Positions 12,332 through 21,038 of a stretch of DNA of 64,000 nucleotides are shown here, piece after piece (position 1 is the first letter of the stretch; every line of letters starts with the position of its first letter). The stretch covers positions 2,284,244-2,348,243 of the forward strand of contig NZ_LT707409.1 of NCBI RefSeq assembly GCF_900156875.1, in the 5' to 3' direction. The notes under the pieces are model-generated. The model was not told where the DNA came from and made no database searches. It saw only the letters and a list, made by a program, of their open reading frames with translations. A program made the position numbers and the translations under genes. Source of the DNA: Robertmurraya dakarensis. GTDB lineage: Bacteria > Bacillota > Bacilli > Bacillales > Cytobacillaceae.

Positions 12332-12378
12332 AAAACCCCATTGAAGTCATCTCTTTAAGATGACTTCAATGGGGTTTT
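12332..12378. terminator. Bidirectional terminator overlapping the 3' end of holA
   Basis: A perfect 21-bp stem (12332-12352 with 12358-12378) and a five-base loop, with A-run and T-run at the two ends so it can work in both directions. It ends rpsT and holA. The holA stop codon lies in the loop and its last seven sense codons form one arm. A weaker hairpin GGCTATCTTTTAGATAGCC precedes it at 12300-12318. Confidence 0.92.
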
Positions 12379-13395
12379 ATCTTTTTGAAGGCGGAATAAA
12401 AACATCTCAACCAGCAATTCCTTACTCATCCCTCCCGTTTTTGCTTGATAATCAGCATCAGCAAGCTTGTCCATAATACTTGCTAGTTCTTCATCCTTAA
12501 AGAGCTTCGCTTGTCCTGCGGCTAATTTCACACGAAACGGATGGACCTTTAGGAAACCCGCAATCTGCTGCTGGCCGTACCCTTTACGGCTAAGTTCCTT
12601 TACCTGATAAATAAGGCGAAACTGCCCTGATATAATCGATAGTATTTTAATCGGTTCCTCATTTTGTTTTAAAAGATCATAGTAGATCCTAAAAGCTTGA
12701 TCAATTCTTCGATTAACGATTTTATCTACTAAAGCAAATATATTTTGTTCTAAAGATCTTGAAACAAGATTCTCTACCATCTCAGCATGGATATGCTTTT
12801 CTTCCTCCGCAAATAAGGCAAGCTTATCTACCTCGGTTGTAAGCATAAAAAGATTGGTACCCGCTAAGGTTAAGAGCTGCTCTATCGCGTCCTCGTCAAT
12901 CACCACTCCATGATACGCTGCCCGGTCTTTAATCCACCCTTTCAATTCCTGCTCATTTAATTTTTTTGCCTCAACAACACTTCCATTTCTTTTGAGTTCC
13001 TTGGTAATTTTTTTTCGTTCGTCTAATTTTTCGTAAGAACCAGAAAACACGACAATCGAATATGGTGCTGGTTCCTTTATATACGCTTCAAGTTTTTTTA
13101 TGTTATGTTCCACTTTGCTTTTTGTTTTTTCAGCAGTTAAAAAACTTGGGTTATTTAAGATAATTAGTCTTTTATCACCCATAAACGGGAATGTTTCTGC
13201 ATCCTCAATTGCTACTTCAATTGGGGTTTCTTCAAGATCATATGTAGAAAGATTAAAATCTGATTGTTCACCATCTAAGACATGCTGCATAAGCAGCTGC
13301 TTCGTTTCATTGATAAGAAAGGCTTCTGTACCGTATAATACATAAATAGGGGCGAACTGCTTCTTTTTTATTTGTTTCCATACATCTAATACCAA
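12355..13395 (-). CDS. holA: HolA (YqeN), DNA polymerase III delta subunit
   Basis: Delta subunit of the clamp loader; it opens the DnaN sliding clamp. The 346-residue frame matches YqeN: IYVLYGTEAFLINET near residue 17, AETFPFMGDKRLIIL near 65, SRSLEQNIFALVDKI near 208, and KVHPFRVKLAAGQAKLF near 283. It has the AAA-like fold without Walker motifs, as expected for delta. Start is TTG at 13393-13395 with GGAG 9 bases upstream. The final codons double as half of a terminator stem. Confidence 0.95.
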   Translation of the reverse strand: MVLDVWKQIKKKQFAPIYVLYGTEAFLINETKQLLMQHVLDGEQSDFNLSTYDLEETPIEVAIEDAETFPFMGDKRLIILNNPSFLTAEKTKSKVEHNIKKLEAYIKEPAPYSIVVFSGSYEKLDERKKITKELKRNGSVVEAKKLNEQELKGWIKDRAAYHGVVIDEDAIEQLLTLAGTNLFMLTTEVDKLALFAEEEKHIHAEMVENLVSRSLEQNIFALVDKIVNRRIDQAFRIYYDLLKQNEEPIKILSIISGQFRLIYQVKELSRKGYGQQQIAGFLKVHPFRVKLAAGQAKLFKDEELASIMDKLADADYQAKTGGMSKELLVEMFLFRLQKDKTPLKSS

Positions 13396-13469
13396 TTTTC
13401 TTCGCTCCGTTCAAAATGTCATATAAATCAATCCTACCCGAAGCTGAAGTCTTTTGACAAGTAATTGAA

Positions 13470-13550
13470 GGGAATTGGCTTTCCATGTCAGCCAATTCCC
13501 GATCTATAGAAACGCCGTCAAATAAGGCCTAGGATACTTATTTGATGGCG
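13470..13550. terminator. Two strong hairpins in the holA-yqzM gap
   Basis: Hairpin A: 11-bp GGGAATTGGCT / AGCCAATTCCC (13470-13500). Hairpin B: 14-bp CGCCGTCAAATAAG / CTTATTTGATGGCG (13513-13550, one G-T pair) followed on the minus strand by TTTCTAT. Hairpin B probably terminates minus-strand read-through from comEC. The rest of the 300-base gap contains the yqzM promoter region and no other ORF. Confidence 0.6.
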
Positions 13551-13696
13551 GTTATCCCTTGTGTAATCTTTATTCTAGCCTAGGTTGCAGTAAAGTATTT
13601 GTGACAACTCTTGTCAGTATAGGAAAAGCTGTTATAGGACTATAGATTTTTTTGCTAGATTCGCTTATACTATAATGGAAATAGGAGGGGTAAAAA

Positions 13697-13831
13697 TTGA
13701 ATCCATTTGAAAAGGATGTTCAGAGTAAACGAAATGACGCTATTGATTCAGGAGTAGGTTTTATCGTTTCTTTCGGCTTTTTTGCAACATTGTTCATTAT
13801 CGCAACTGTAGTTAAGTTCATTGGATCTTAA
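13697..13831 (+). CDS. yqzM: YqzM-family small membrane protein
   Basis: A 44-residue protein, MNPFEKDVQSKRNDAIDSG followed by one hydrophobic helix (about 21-42). It is nearly identical in design to B. subtilis YqzM, which occupies the same place between holA and comEC. Start is TTG with AGGAGGGG seven bases upstream. A TATAAT lies about 25 bases before the start. Function unknown. Confidence 0.9.
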   Translation: MNPFEKDVQSKRNDAIDSGVGFIVSFGFFATLFIIATVVKFIGS

Positions 13832-13866
13832 CTAAAAAATTGCTACATAGCACGAGTTAGACCAGG

Positions 13867-13897
13867 GACTGCATCTTACATGCAGTCTCTTTTTTTC
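13867..13897 (+). terminator. Terminator of yqzM
   Basis: 8-bp stem GACTGCAT / ATGCAGTC (13867-13887) followed by CTCTTTTTTT on the plus strand. Confidence 0.88.
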
Positions 13898-13909
13898 CCA
13901 TTCTCAAAT

Positions 13910-16228
13910 TCAATACATAGTATGATGATTTGCAAAAAAGGTTCCTCTGCCTCCGCGAAAACGAAAAGAAATGGCTCCATTTAAATCGGTGCGGTAAATC
14001 TTAACATTATGCTCACCTAATCTTTCTATCACCTCTTCATGGGGATGTCCAAAACGGTTGTTTTTTCCAACCGAAATGAGAGCTATTTTCGGCTTGTACG
14101 TTTGCAGTAACTTCTCGGTCGTAGAAGTCTTGCTGCCGTGATGTGCCACCTTAAGAACGTCTACGCGAAGGTTTCTGTAGGCAGCCATCAGCTCTTCCTC
14201 TCCTCTTTCTTCGATATCACCAGTAAATAACCATTGCAAGCCCCCTAGTTCTGCATATAAAACAATTGAGGCATCATTTCTTTCTAAATTAGTGTCTAAA
14301 GCCGGTGACAAAATCCTAAATCGTATACCGTCCGCTTTCCATTGCCGACCTCTTGATCCATAATGAATCGGAATCTTTTTTTCTCCCGCTGTTCTAATAA
14401 TATCCTTTTCAATTGATGATGCTTCAGCAATTTTCGGCAGGACCACTTCGTTTACTTTAATGGAATTTAATAAAGAGATGGCTCCACCCGCATGATCCGC
14501 ATCCCCATGGGTCAAAATTAACTTATCGACCTTCGTTATCCCTCTGCTCTTCAAATACGGGACGATGACATCCGCACCAACTTCAAAAGGATCTCTCCGT
14601 TCAGTCCATTCAGCTCTTTCAAAAGATAAAGCACCTCCTGTATCAATTAAATAAGTTCCCCTATTTAAAGGCAATGTGATTAAAATACTATCCCCCTGTC
14701 CTACATCAATCATTGTAACCTCTCCATAAGGATGAAGTTTTTGACTGCTGTATTGTACAAATAACATTCCAAGAGGAATCAACAGCAAGAGCAAAAAGCT
14801 CTGTCTGTTTTTCGTCCCTCCCCATTTATAAAAGAAGTATGGGATCCCAATAAGGTACAGAAATATAACGACAGACGAGGGCCGGCCAACTGTTAGTGTA
14901 CTGTAAGGAAAAAGCGATATTCCTTTCGTTACTTTATTTAATGTCATTAAATAGAAATCGAACAGTGAAAGCAGTGGAAAAACCATATTCCTCATAAGAA
15001 GATGAAGGATAAATAATAGAAGGATTACTGGCAGAACGATCGATGAAAATAATGGTACATACACAATATTAATTAGAAATGATACGAGCGAAAATTCGTA
15101 AAAATGATAAAGGAGTATCGGCATAGAAGCCAGCTGGGCAATCATGGAAGTTACGAGGAGAAGATTGAACTGATTTACTGTGTATTTTTTCAATAAGGGT
15201 GCAGCAAGGATTAAGGAAAACGTAACAGAGAATGAAAGCTGGAAACCGATATTATAAATGACGTATGGCTGGAACAATAGATAGGTGAAGGCAACAAAAC
15301 TGATTGTGTCAATCGGCGGGACTGTTTGTCCAATTTTTAACTTTTTTACCACTAATAATAACTCTAGCATTAAACATGCACGAATGACCGAAGGAGATGA
15401 TCCTGTAAGGATGGCATATACGGGGAGAAAAATAATTAGAGAAGTTGTCATTTTTTCATGTGTTACATTCATTCTTAAGCCAATATAATACAAAATACCT
15501 GTTAACATTCCAACATGAAGTCCTGAAATGGCCAGCAAATGAACAATACCTAATCTTTGATAGGCTTCATTCAGGTCGGGGTTTATGTATTCTCTTTCAC
15601 CAAAGATTAAGGCAGCTGCCAGTGCCGCTGTTTCTGCCGGAAAATGTGAATGAAGATACGAGACCCCATTTTGTCTTATTTTCTGAATAGCTATCAACGG
15701 TGAGCTGTATTCTGTACAGGATTGTAAGAAGTTCGAGTTGAAAATCCAAAAGATGTTTTGATGACGTAAATACTTTCGGTAATCAAAGCTGCCAGGATTC
15801 CCCGCTTGGTTAGGTTGTTCTAATGTACCTTTCACCTTACATTTTGCTCCAATCTGAAGCTGCTTAAGTTTTTCTTTTTCCTGCTCTGACTTTATTTTAT
15901 ATTGAAAGATCACTTTTTCCCCAGTAATCATATCTCTTGCCTGTGATTGAAACAAATTGCCATCAATAGTTAACGGCTGCAGCAGCAAAAAAGTAAAGTC
16001 CTGTTGCTCTCCACTTAACTTTGTTAGATTATGGCTATCTTCGATAACGGTTTTTATGAAGAAGGAGAGGAAGATAAGAACCACTAAGAGGATTTGACTT
16101 AATGTGGAACCTTTTCGTTTAATGAGGAAAAACAGGAAGCCTAAAAATATGATAAAAAAACCAATATGTACAAGAGCACTGAGAGCTGCCAACATTGCAG
16201 CCAAGAAAAAATAGATCCATCTGCCCAT
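13910..16228 (-). CDS. comEC: ComEC, DNA uptake channel
   Basis: Integral membrane channel that carries transforming single-stranded DNA into the cytoplasm. Layout: N-terminal membrane helices and an OB-like region, the Competence domain with many helices in the middle (about 210-490; LLAISGLHVGMLTG near 231), and a C-terminal metallo-beta-lactamase-like domain with DVGQGDSI, LTHGDADHAGG and VAHHGSK. 772 residues is normal. A TTG precedes the ATG by one codon; ATG 16226-16228 has better spacing from AAGGTGG. Intact, so the organism could be naturally competent. Third gene of the comE set. Confidence 0.96.
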   Translation of the reverse strand: MGRWIYFFLAAMLAALSALVHIGFFIIFLGFLFFLIKRKGSTLSQILLVVLIFLSFFIKTVIEDSHNLTKLSGEQQDFTFLLLQPLTIDGNLFQSQARDMITGEKVIFQYKIKSEQEKEKLKQLQIGAKCKVKGTLEQPNQAGNPGSFDYRKYLRHQNIFWIFNSNFLQSCTEYSSPLIAIQKIRQNGVSYLHSHFPAETAALAAALIFGEREYINPDLNEAYQRLGIVHLLAISGLHVGMLTGILYYIGLRMNVTHEKMTTSLIIFLPVYAILTGSSPSVIRACLMLELLLVVKKLKIGQTVPPIDTISFVAFTYLLFQPYVIYNIGFQLSFSVTFSLILAAPLLKKYTVNQFNLLLVTSMIAQLASMPILLYHFYEFSLVSFLINIVYVPLFSSIVLPVILLLFILHLLMRNMVFPLLSLFDFYLMTLNKVTKGISLFPYSTLTVGRPSSVVIFLYLIGIPYFFYKWGGTKNRQSFLLLLLIPLGMLFVQYSSQKLHPYGEVTMIDVGQGDSILITLPLNRGTYLIDTGGALSFERAEWTERRDPFEVGADVIVPYLKSRGITKVDKLILTHGDADHAGGAISLLNSIKVNEVVLPKIAEASSIEKDIIRTAGEKKIPIHYGSRGRQWKADGIRFRILSPALDTNLERNDASIVLYAELGGLQWLFTGDIEERGEEELMAAYRNLRVDVLKVAHHGSKTSTTEKLLQTYKPKIALISVGKNNRFGHPHEEVIERLGEHNVKIYRTDLNGAISFRFRGGRGTFFANHHTMY

Positions 16229-16255
16229 CAAACAACCACCTTCTTTACGATGATG

Positions 16256-16284
16256 ATGAGGAGGCTGTCAAACAGCCTCCTCAT
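16256..16284 (-). other. Hairpin between comEB and comEC
   Basis: Perfect 13-bp stem ATGAGGAGGCTGT / ACAGCCTCCTCAT with a 3-base loop. No U-run follows on the minus strand, so it may be a processing or stability element, or a partial attenuator setting comEC output. One arm carries CCTCCTC, which could also pair with the AAGGTGG site of comEC. Confidence 0.65.
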
Positions 16285-16291
16285 AAAAATA

Positions 16292-16786
16292 TTATCTAAA
16301 CTGCCATTTTAAATGACCAGATAAAAGATCAGCATCATTTATAAAGTTTTCAATGCCACCCTCCATTTTAATCGCTTCTACATTGCTAACTTTTAATAAA
16401 TGGTAGCAGTATTCATGATTTTTATAATCTTCAAGATAAAAGATTTTTGTAATTCCAGCCTGTAATATCTTTTTCATGCAATGAACACAAGGAAAATGCG
16501 TTACATAAATATGACTGCCTCTTGTCGATACGCCCTCCAAGGCACATTGAAGAATGGCATTCTCCTCGGCATGAAGGCATCTTAAACAGTGATTAGCTTC
16601 AACATAACAGCCAGCATCAAGGCAGTGGTCTTCACCACTGATTCCACCGTTATATCCAGTACTAATAATCCGATTATTTTTAACGAGCACAGAACCAACA
16701 TTTAATCGGTTGCATGTACTTCTCATACTGATTAAATGAGCATTTAGCATAAAATATTGATCCCAGGTTAATCTTTTTTCGTTCAT
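16292..16786 (-). CDS. comEB: ComEB, dCMP deaminase family protein
   Basis: Zinc-dependent deaminase encoded inside the competence operon; the B. subtilis protein is a dCMP deaminase and is dispensable for DNA uptake. Seen: STCNRLNVGSVLV near residue 24, the zinc motif HAEENAIL with HxE, and PCVHCMKKIL (PCxxC). An extended frame starts at 16807; the ATG at 16784-16786 with AAAGGTGG upstream fits the family start. At 164 residues it is somewhat shorter at the C-terminus than the 189-residue B. subtilis protein. Confidence 0.93.
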   Translation of the reverse strand: MNEKRLTWDQYFMLNAHLISMRSTCNRLNVGSVLVKNNRIISTGYNGGISGEDHCLDAGCYVEANHCLRCLHAEENAILQCALEGVSTRGSHIYVTHFPCVHCMKKILQAGITKIFYLEDYKNHEYCYHLLKVSNVEAIKMEGGIENFINDADLLSGHLKWQFR

Positions 16787-16864
16787 ACCCTCCGCCACCT
16801 TTACCATAAGCTTGTCTTCTTCTAAGTTTAAAGGGAAAGTCGAAGTCGCGTCAATTTCAATTTT

Positions 16865-17485
16865 CTATTGAACGGTGATCAGGTCCTTTAACTTTTCAAA
16901 TGTTTTTTCTCCAAATCCGCTAATCTCCATTATGTCCTCAATTGTTTTGAATGACCCATTCTGATCCCTGTATTCAAGAATCAATTGACTTTTTGCAGGT
17001 CCAATTCCAGGAAGTGTCTCAAGCTCAGCCTGTGTGGCTTTGTTTAAATTGATTTTATCACTTTGTGGTCCTCCCCCCTGCGAAACGACGGGGTTTGCTT
17101 GTCCTTCGATTTCCAATTCTTCACCTTTTTCCGGAACATACAATACCATCTCATCCGTTACTCTCATCGCAAAATTAATAACCGCCGCATTTGCAGTTTC
17201 CGTTAAACCTCCCGCTTTTTCAATTACATCTACCACCCGCTCTCCAACCTCTGCTATATAAACCCCGGGACTCGCCACCGCTCCTTTTACATCCACCATT
17301 ATTTCTTCTGTTTCTGGCTCTTTATGCAATTCCTCGATTGGCGTTTCTTCTTCCAGCGTCCACGTGTCTTCTTGTTCTGGCAATTGTGCTGAGCCTGCTG
17401 TTGAAAAATAATAATAAAGTATACAAACTACGAGAATAAAACCAAGCAGAACATAACCTTTATGCTCTTTCATCCACTGTATCAT
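16865..17485 (-). CDS. comEA: ComEA, membrane-anchored competence DNA receptor
   Basis: Binds double-stranded DNA outside the membrane during transformation. Seen: N-terminal anchor (about residues 9-30, GYVLLGFILVVCILYYYF), an acidic spacer, a SLBB-type domain with VDVKGAVASPGVY, and two C-terminal helix-hairpin-helix motifs (LNKATQAELETLPGIGPAK and IMEISGFGEKTFEKL). Start chosen at ATG 17483-17485 behind AAAGGAAG, giving 206 residues (the frame extends to 17524). It leads comEA-comEB-comEC and is divergent from comER. Confidence 0.96.
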   Translation of the reverse strand: MIQWMKEHKGYVLLGFILVVCILYYYFSTAGSAQLPEQEDTWTLEEETPIEELHKEPETEEIMVDVKGAVASPGVYIAEVGERVVDVIEKAGGLTETANAAVINFAMRVTDEMVLYVPEKGEELEIEGQANPVVSQGGGPQSDKINLNKATQAELETLPGIGPAKSQLILEYRDQNGSFKTIEDIMEISGFGEKTFEKLKDLITVQ

Positions 17486-17571
17486 TTTATGAACTTCCTT
17501 TCTTTTGGTATAAATGATCATCACTTTTCATATCGTTATATGAGAATGTGCTTGTGAGGAGGGTAGTGTCG

Positions 17572-18396
17572 ATGAAAATTGGAATGATAGGAACTGGAAA
17601 TATGGGGAGAATTTTGACTGAAGCACTCATAGACAGTAAAGCAATATCCCCTTCTTCGATGTTCATCACAAATAGAACCATTTCAAAAGCACAGGAAATT
17701 CAAAAAGCGTTTCCTGAGGTATTCGTGCTTAGTAATGCAATCGAAGTGGCAAAACAAGCTGAACTTATTTTTGTTTGTGTAAAGCCAATTAACATGTTTG
17801 AAGTATTTCAACAAATTGTTCCATATTTAACGAAGGATCAATGTGTAGTGTCGATTACTAGTCCAATTAGCGTTGATCAGCTGGAATCCGTTCTTCCATG
17901 TTCTACGGCAAGAGCTATTCCCAGCATTACAAATAGAGCCTTTGCTGGTGTTTCCCTTTTGTCATTCGGGGAGAGATGTGACCCTCAATGGAAAAAGGCA
18001 TTAACAAAAGTACTACAAGACATTTCAACACCACTCTCAATAGAAGAAGATATCACAAGAGTTGCTTCTGATATTGTCAGCTGCGGGCCAGCGTTTTTCA
18101 GCTATTTAACACGGAGATTTATCAATGCTGCCGTGACGGAAACAAAAATTGATGAAGAGACAGCAACAAAATTAGCGAGTGAAATGTTGATTGGGTTAGG
18201 AGAATTACTGAGAAAAGAAATTTATACTTTGCCAAGTTTACAGGAAAAGGTTTGTGTTAAAGGCGGAATCACTGGAGAAGGAATTAAAGTTTTAGAAAAA
18301 GAGCTTGGCGATGTGTTTGAACATTTATTTCAAGCAACACATTCAAAATTTGAAGAGGATTTGGAAGAAACAAAGAAGCAATTTACACTACAATAA
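17572..18396 (+). CDS. comER: ComER, pyrroline-5-carboxylate reductase-like protein
   Basis: NAD(P)-binding protein of the ProC fold: GMIGTGNMG at residues 4-12 and the C-terminal dimerisation domain. In B. subtilis comER is divergent from comEA, not needed for competence and reported to affect sporulation and biofilm entry; the substrate is unclear. ATG 17572 follows GAGGAGGG; the frame is open from 17548. 274 residues, complete. Confidence 0.92.
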   Translation: MKIGMIGTGNMGRILTEALIDSKAISPSSMFITNRTISKAQEIQKAFPEVFVLSNAIEVAKQAELIFVCVKPINMFEVFQQIVPYLTKDQCVVSITSPISVDQLESVLPCSTARAIPSITNRAFAGVSLLSFGERCDPQWKKALTKVLQDISTPLSIEEDITRVASDIVSCGPAFFSYLTRRFINAAVTETKIDEETATKLASEMLIGLGELLRKEIYTLPSLQEKVCVKGGITGEGIKVLEKELGDVFEHLFQATHSKFEEDLEETKKQFTLQ

Positions 18397-18444
18397 TTCT
18401 TCCTTAAAATAAGAATTCCTGCATAAAAAATAAATATTTTTTTA

Positions 18445-18472
18445 AAAGCCATTCAGCGTGCTGAATGGCTTT
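18445..18472. terminator. Bidirectional terminator between comER and yqeM
   Basis: Palindrome AAAGCCATTCAGC / GCTGAATGGCTTT with A/T-rich flanks on both sides; it abuts the yqeM stop codon at 18473 and ends both converging genes. Confidence 0.85.
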
Positions 18473-19213
18473 CTAACTTTTTCTTAAGGCAAAAAATACA
18501 CGTTCTGTTTGCGCATGTATTCTTTCTTCAAAATCGCCGATCATTTCAACTAATTCAAAGCCGGCTTCTTTAAGCCATGTTTGATAAGTTTCTTCTGGGT
18601 ACGTTCTTTGATAGTGATTCTCATCGATTCGATCGAATTTGCCCATTGAATCCTCTACAAAAAAAGTAAGTTCATGGTCAACCGAATATGGTGCATCACC
18701 TTCAAAACAATCCCAAATATAATAAATATGATCATCGTCGTATGTAAAGGTTTGGTTCTTGAAAATCTCATTCATCTTATAAACCGAATGAACATCAAAT
18801 AAAAATAATCCGCCCTTTTTTAGATAACGGTATACACGGGAAAATGTTGCTTTTATTTCATCTTCAGTGCTTAAGTAGTTTAAAGAATCACAGAAGATCC
18901 CAATAATATCATATTCATCAATGAGTTCAAGCTTTGACATATCCTGCTGAAAAAAATGAACATGACATCCATTTTTTTCAGCCTTATTTTGAGCGACCGT
19001 CAGCATATCTTCTGACAAATCTACTCCTGTTACATCATAACCATTTTTTGCTAACAAAACAGATAGTTCACCCGTACCGCAGGCAAGGTCTAAAATTTTA
19101 TGTCCGCTAAATTGATATTCGTTCTGAAGCCGCTGTAATAGCTTCACCCATTTTTCATAGGGCACATCCTTCATTAACTCATCATAAAGATAAGCGAACC
19201 TCTCATAGGTCAT
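18473..19213 (-). CDS. yqeM: YqeM, SAM-dependent methyltransferase
   Basis: Class I methyltransferase of 246 residues: motif I ILDLACGTGELSVLLA at about 41-56, acidic motif GVDLSEDM after it, and IIGIFCDSLNYL as the post-I region. The substrate is unknown. It is last in the yqeG-yqeM operon and its start overlaps the rsfS stop by four bases, so it is translationally coupled to a ribosome silencing factor. Confidence 0.88.
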   Translation of the reverse strand: MTYERFAYLYDELMKDVPYEKWVKLLQRLQNEYQFSGHKILDLACGTGELSVLLAKNGYDVTGVDLSEDMLTVAQNKAEKNGCHVHFFQQDMSKLELIDEYDIIGIFCDSLNYLSTEDEIKATFSRVYRYLKKGGLFLFDVHSVYKMNEIFKNQTFTYDDDHIYYIWDCFEGDAPYSVDHELTFFVEDSMGKFDRIDENHYQRTYPEETYQTWLKEAGFELVEMIGDFEERIHAQTERVFFALRKS

Positions 19214-19566
19214 GACCCAAGCTCACTTTGAATATTCTCAATCGGGGCATCTCCCCAAAGTCTTTCAAGCTTATAATAGCTTCTCTCATCACGATGGAAG
19301 ACGTGAGCAACAACATCACCAAGGTCCACTAGTATCCACTTTGCCTCGTCGAACCCTTCCATACGTTTCACATCAAAACCATTTTCTTCTGCTTTATCTT
19401 TAATTTCTCTGGCAATTGCTTGTACTTGTTTGTCTGAATTTCCATGGCAAATCAAAAAATAATCAGCAATTAACGAAATACCTTTCATATTTAGAACTAG
19501 AATATCTTCTGCTTTTTTATCATCTGCCGCAGCAGCTGTTGTTATTAAAAGACTGCGATCATCCAT
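19210..19566 (-). CDS. rsfS: RsfS (YqeL), ribosomal silencing factor
   Basis: 118-residue Iojap/RsfS protein that binds L14 on the large subunit and blocks subunit joining when nutrients are low. Family blocks KGISLIADYFLICHGNSDKQVQAI (about 29-52) and the acidic WILVDLGDVVAHVFH (about 77-91) are present. It follows yqeK without any gap and overlaps yqeM by four bases. Confidence 0.96.
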   Translation of the reverse strand: MDDRSLLITTAAAADDKKAEDILVLNMKGISLIADYFLICHGNSDKQVQAIAREIKDKAEENGFDVKRMEGFDEAKWILVDLGDVVAHVFHRDERSYYKLERLWGDAPIENIQSELGS

Positions 19567-20136
19567 TTAATCAATCCTCCTACTAATAACTAGATCATTA
19601 TACGCCTCAAAAGTTTCAGGAAAAACAGCTTGGTTTTTCTTCATTAAAAATATAATGGTGTTTTGAACCGCTTTTATTAAAGCAAGATTAAGGTCTTCTT
19701 GTGCTAACTTTCTCACTTCATCAACACCTGGGAAATGCCTGCCTGGCTCGATATAATCAGCTAGATAGATGACCTTCTCCAATAGCGACATCCCTTTTCT
19801 TCCCGAAGTGTGATAGCGAATCGCATCCAGGATATCCTCATCCTTAATACCGACTACTTTTTCCACAAGGAAAGCACCAACTGGAGCATGCCATAGCTCA
19901 CTGTTATAGTCTAAAAGAACCGCTGGCATCTTTTCATCAATGATTAGCTTTTTCATCTCTTCTTTTGGCTTGAATTTCGCATAATCATGAAAAATAGCAG
20001 CCGTTTCTGCCTTCTTTTCATCTGCACCATACTTTTTTGCTAAGATTATCGCTGTCTCCATAACACCAATAGTGTGTTGGTATCGATGATCAGTCAATTG
20101 GGGCTTTACTATTTTTAGTGCTTCATTTCGATCCAT
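19567..20136 (-). CDS. yqeK: YqeK, HD-domain diadenosine tetraphosphatase
   Basis: HD-family phosphohydrolase; YqeK proteins split Ap4A into two ADP. Seen: an early HRYQHTIGV histidine motif, the metal-binding HD in IFHDYAKFK near residue 49, a [13 protein letters not shown] segment and [13 protein letters not shown]. 189 residues. Its start lies 14 bases inside the end of nadD, so the two are coupled; both act on adenine dinucleotide chemistry. Symmetrical Ap4A hydrolysis is known for the family and is inferred here. Confidence 0.92.
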   Translation of the reverse strand: MDRNEALKIVKPQLTDHRYQHTIGVMETAIILAKKYGADEKKAETAAIFHDYAKFKPKEEMKKLIIDEKMPAVLLDYNSELWHAPVGAFLVEKVVGIKDEDILDAIRYHTSGRKGMSLLEKVIYLADYIEPGRHFPGVDEVRKLAQEDLNLALIKAVQNTIIFLMKKNQAVFPETFEAYNDLVISRRID

Positions 20137-20695
20137 ACAAACGATTCTCCTTAAGATATTGAATGACCGTATCTGGAAGTAAGTACTTAACGGTCTTACC
20201 TTCCCTAACCCTCTCCCTGATCAGACTTGACGAGACAGCAAATTCCGGTACATCAACATAAATGATAGGGTAAGGTGTTTCGTGTTCATAGTTTGGCCGG
20301 TCTACCCCAACAAAAGTTAACAATTCCATAAGTTCTTCTATTTTATACCATTTTGGCAAATACTCAATCATATCTGCGCCAATTATAAAATAAAATGTCA
20401 CATCTGGATAAAGCTCTAATAATAATTTAACTGTATCATAGGTGTATGACGGTCCCGGCCGTTCAAACTCAATCTTTTCAACTCGAAATCTCGGTTCATC
20501 CTTTATAGCTAACTCAAGCATTTCCAAACGATCTTCATTGCGAATTTGGTCTGATTTTTCTTTATGGGGAGGTTCTTGGTTTGGCATAAACCAAATCTCA
20601 TCTAGATTAAGACCATGCAATACTTCATTTGCCATCAAAAGATGTCCGTAATGCGGAGGATCAAACGTCCCTCCAAGTATCCCAATGTTCTTCAT
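20123..20695 (-). CDS. nadD: NadD, nicotinate-nucleotide adenylyltransferase
   Basis: Makes deamido-NAD from nicotinate mononucleotide and ATP. The nucleotidyltransferase signature [12 protein letters not shown] is at residues 8-19, and the second motif appears near the end as [14 protein letters not shown]. 190 residues is typical. It overlaps yqeK by 14 bases and follows yqeI. Confidence 0.97.
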   Translation of the reverse strand: MKNIGILGGTFDPPHYGHLLMANEVLHGLNLDEIWFMPNQEPPHKEKSDQIRNEDRLEMLELAIKDEPRFRVEKIEFERPGPSYTYDTVKLLLELYPDVTFYFIIGADMIEYLPKWYKIEELMELLTFVGVDRPNYEHETPYPIIYVDVPEFAVSSSLIRERVREGKTVKYLLPDTVIQYLKENRLYGSK

Positions 20696-20747
20696 ATCTC
20701 TTTACCTTCCATTAATTAGTCATCCATTGACCCTTCTAAAAACAAAC

Positions 20748-21038
20748 TTATGGCAACGCAAGCTGCTTGTTTTCAACTGATTCTTTATATAAAACAATAA
20801 TATTTCCAATGATTTGAACAAGTTCAGCCTGACAGCCGCTCGTTAGTTTTTCCGCAACCGTATCTTTATCTTCATCACAATTTTGCAGAACAGTGACCTT
20901 TATTAATTCTCTTGCTTCTAATGCCTCGCTAATTTGTTTAATCATGTTCTCATTAACCCCACCCTTTCCAACTTGGAAAATTGGGTTTAAATGATGTGCT
21001 TTCGAACGTAGAAATCTTTTTTGTTTACCTGTTAACAT
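20748..21038 (-). CDS. yqeI: YqeI/YhbY, CRM-domain RNA-binding protein
   Basis: 96-residue CRM (YhbY) protein, begins MLTGKQKRFLRSKAHHLNP and has the GKGGVNENM loop (about 23-31), the counterpart of the GxxG element of the CRM fold. The family binds pre-50S particles. It overlaps the aroE stop by a single base. Confidence 0.93.
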   Translation of the reverse strand: MLTGKQKRFLRSKAHHLNPIFQVGKGGVNENMIKQISEALEARELIKVTVLQNCDEDKDTVAEKLTSGCQAELVQIIGNIIVLYKESVENKQLALP

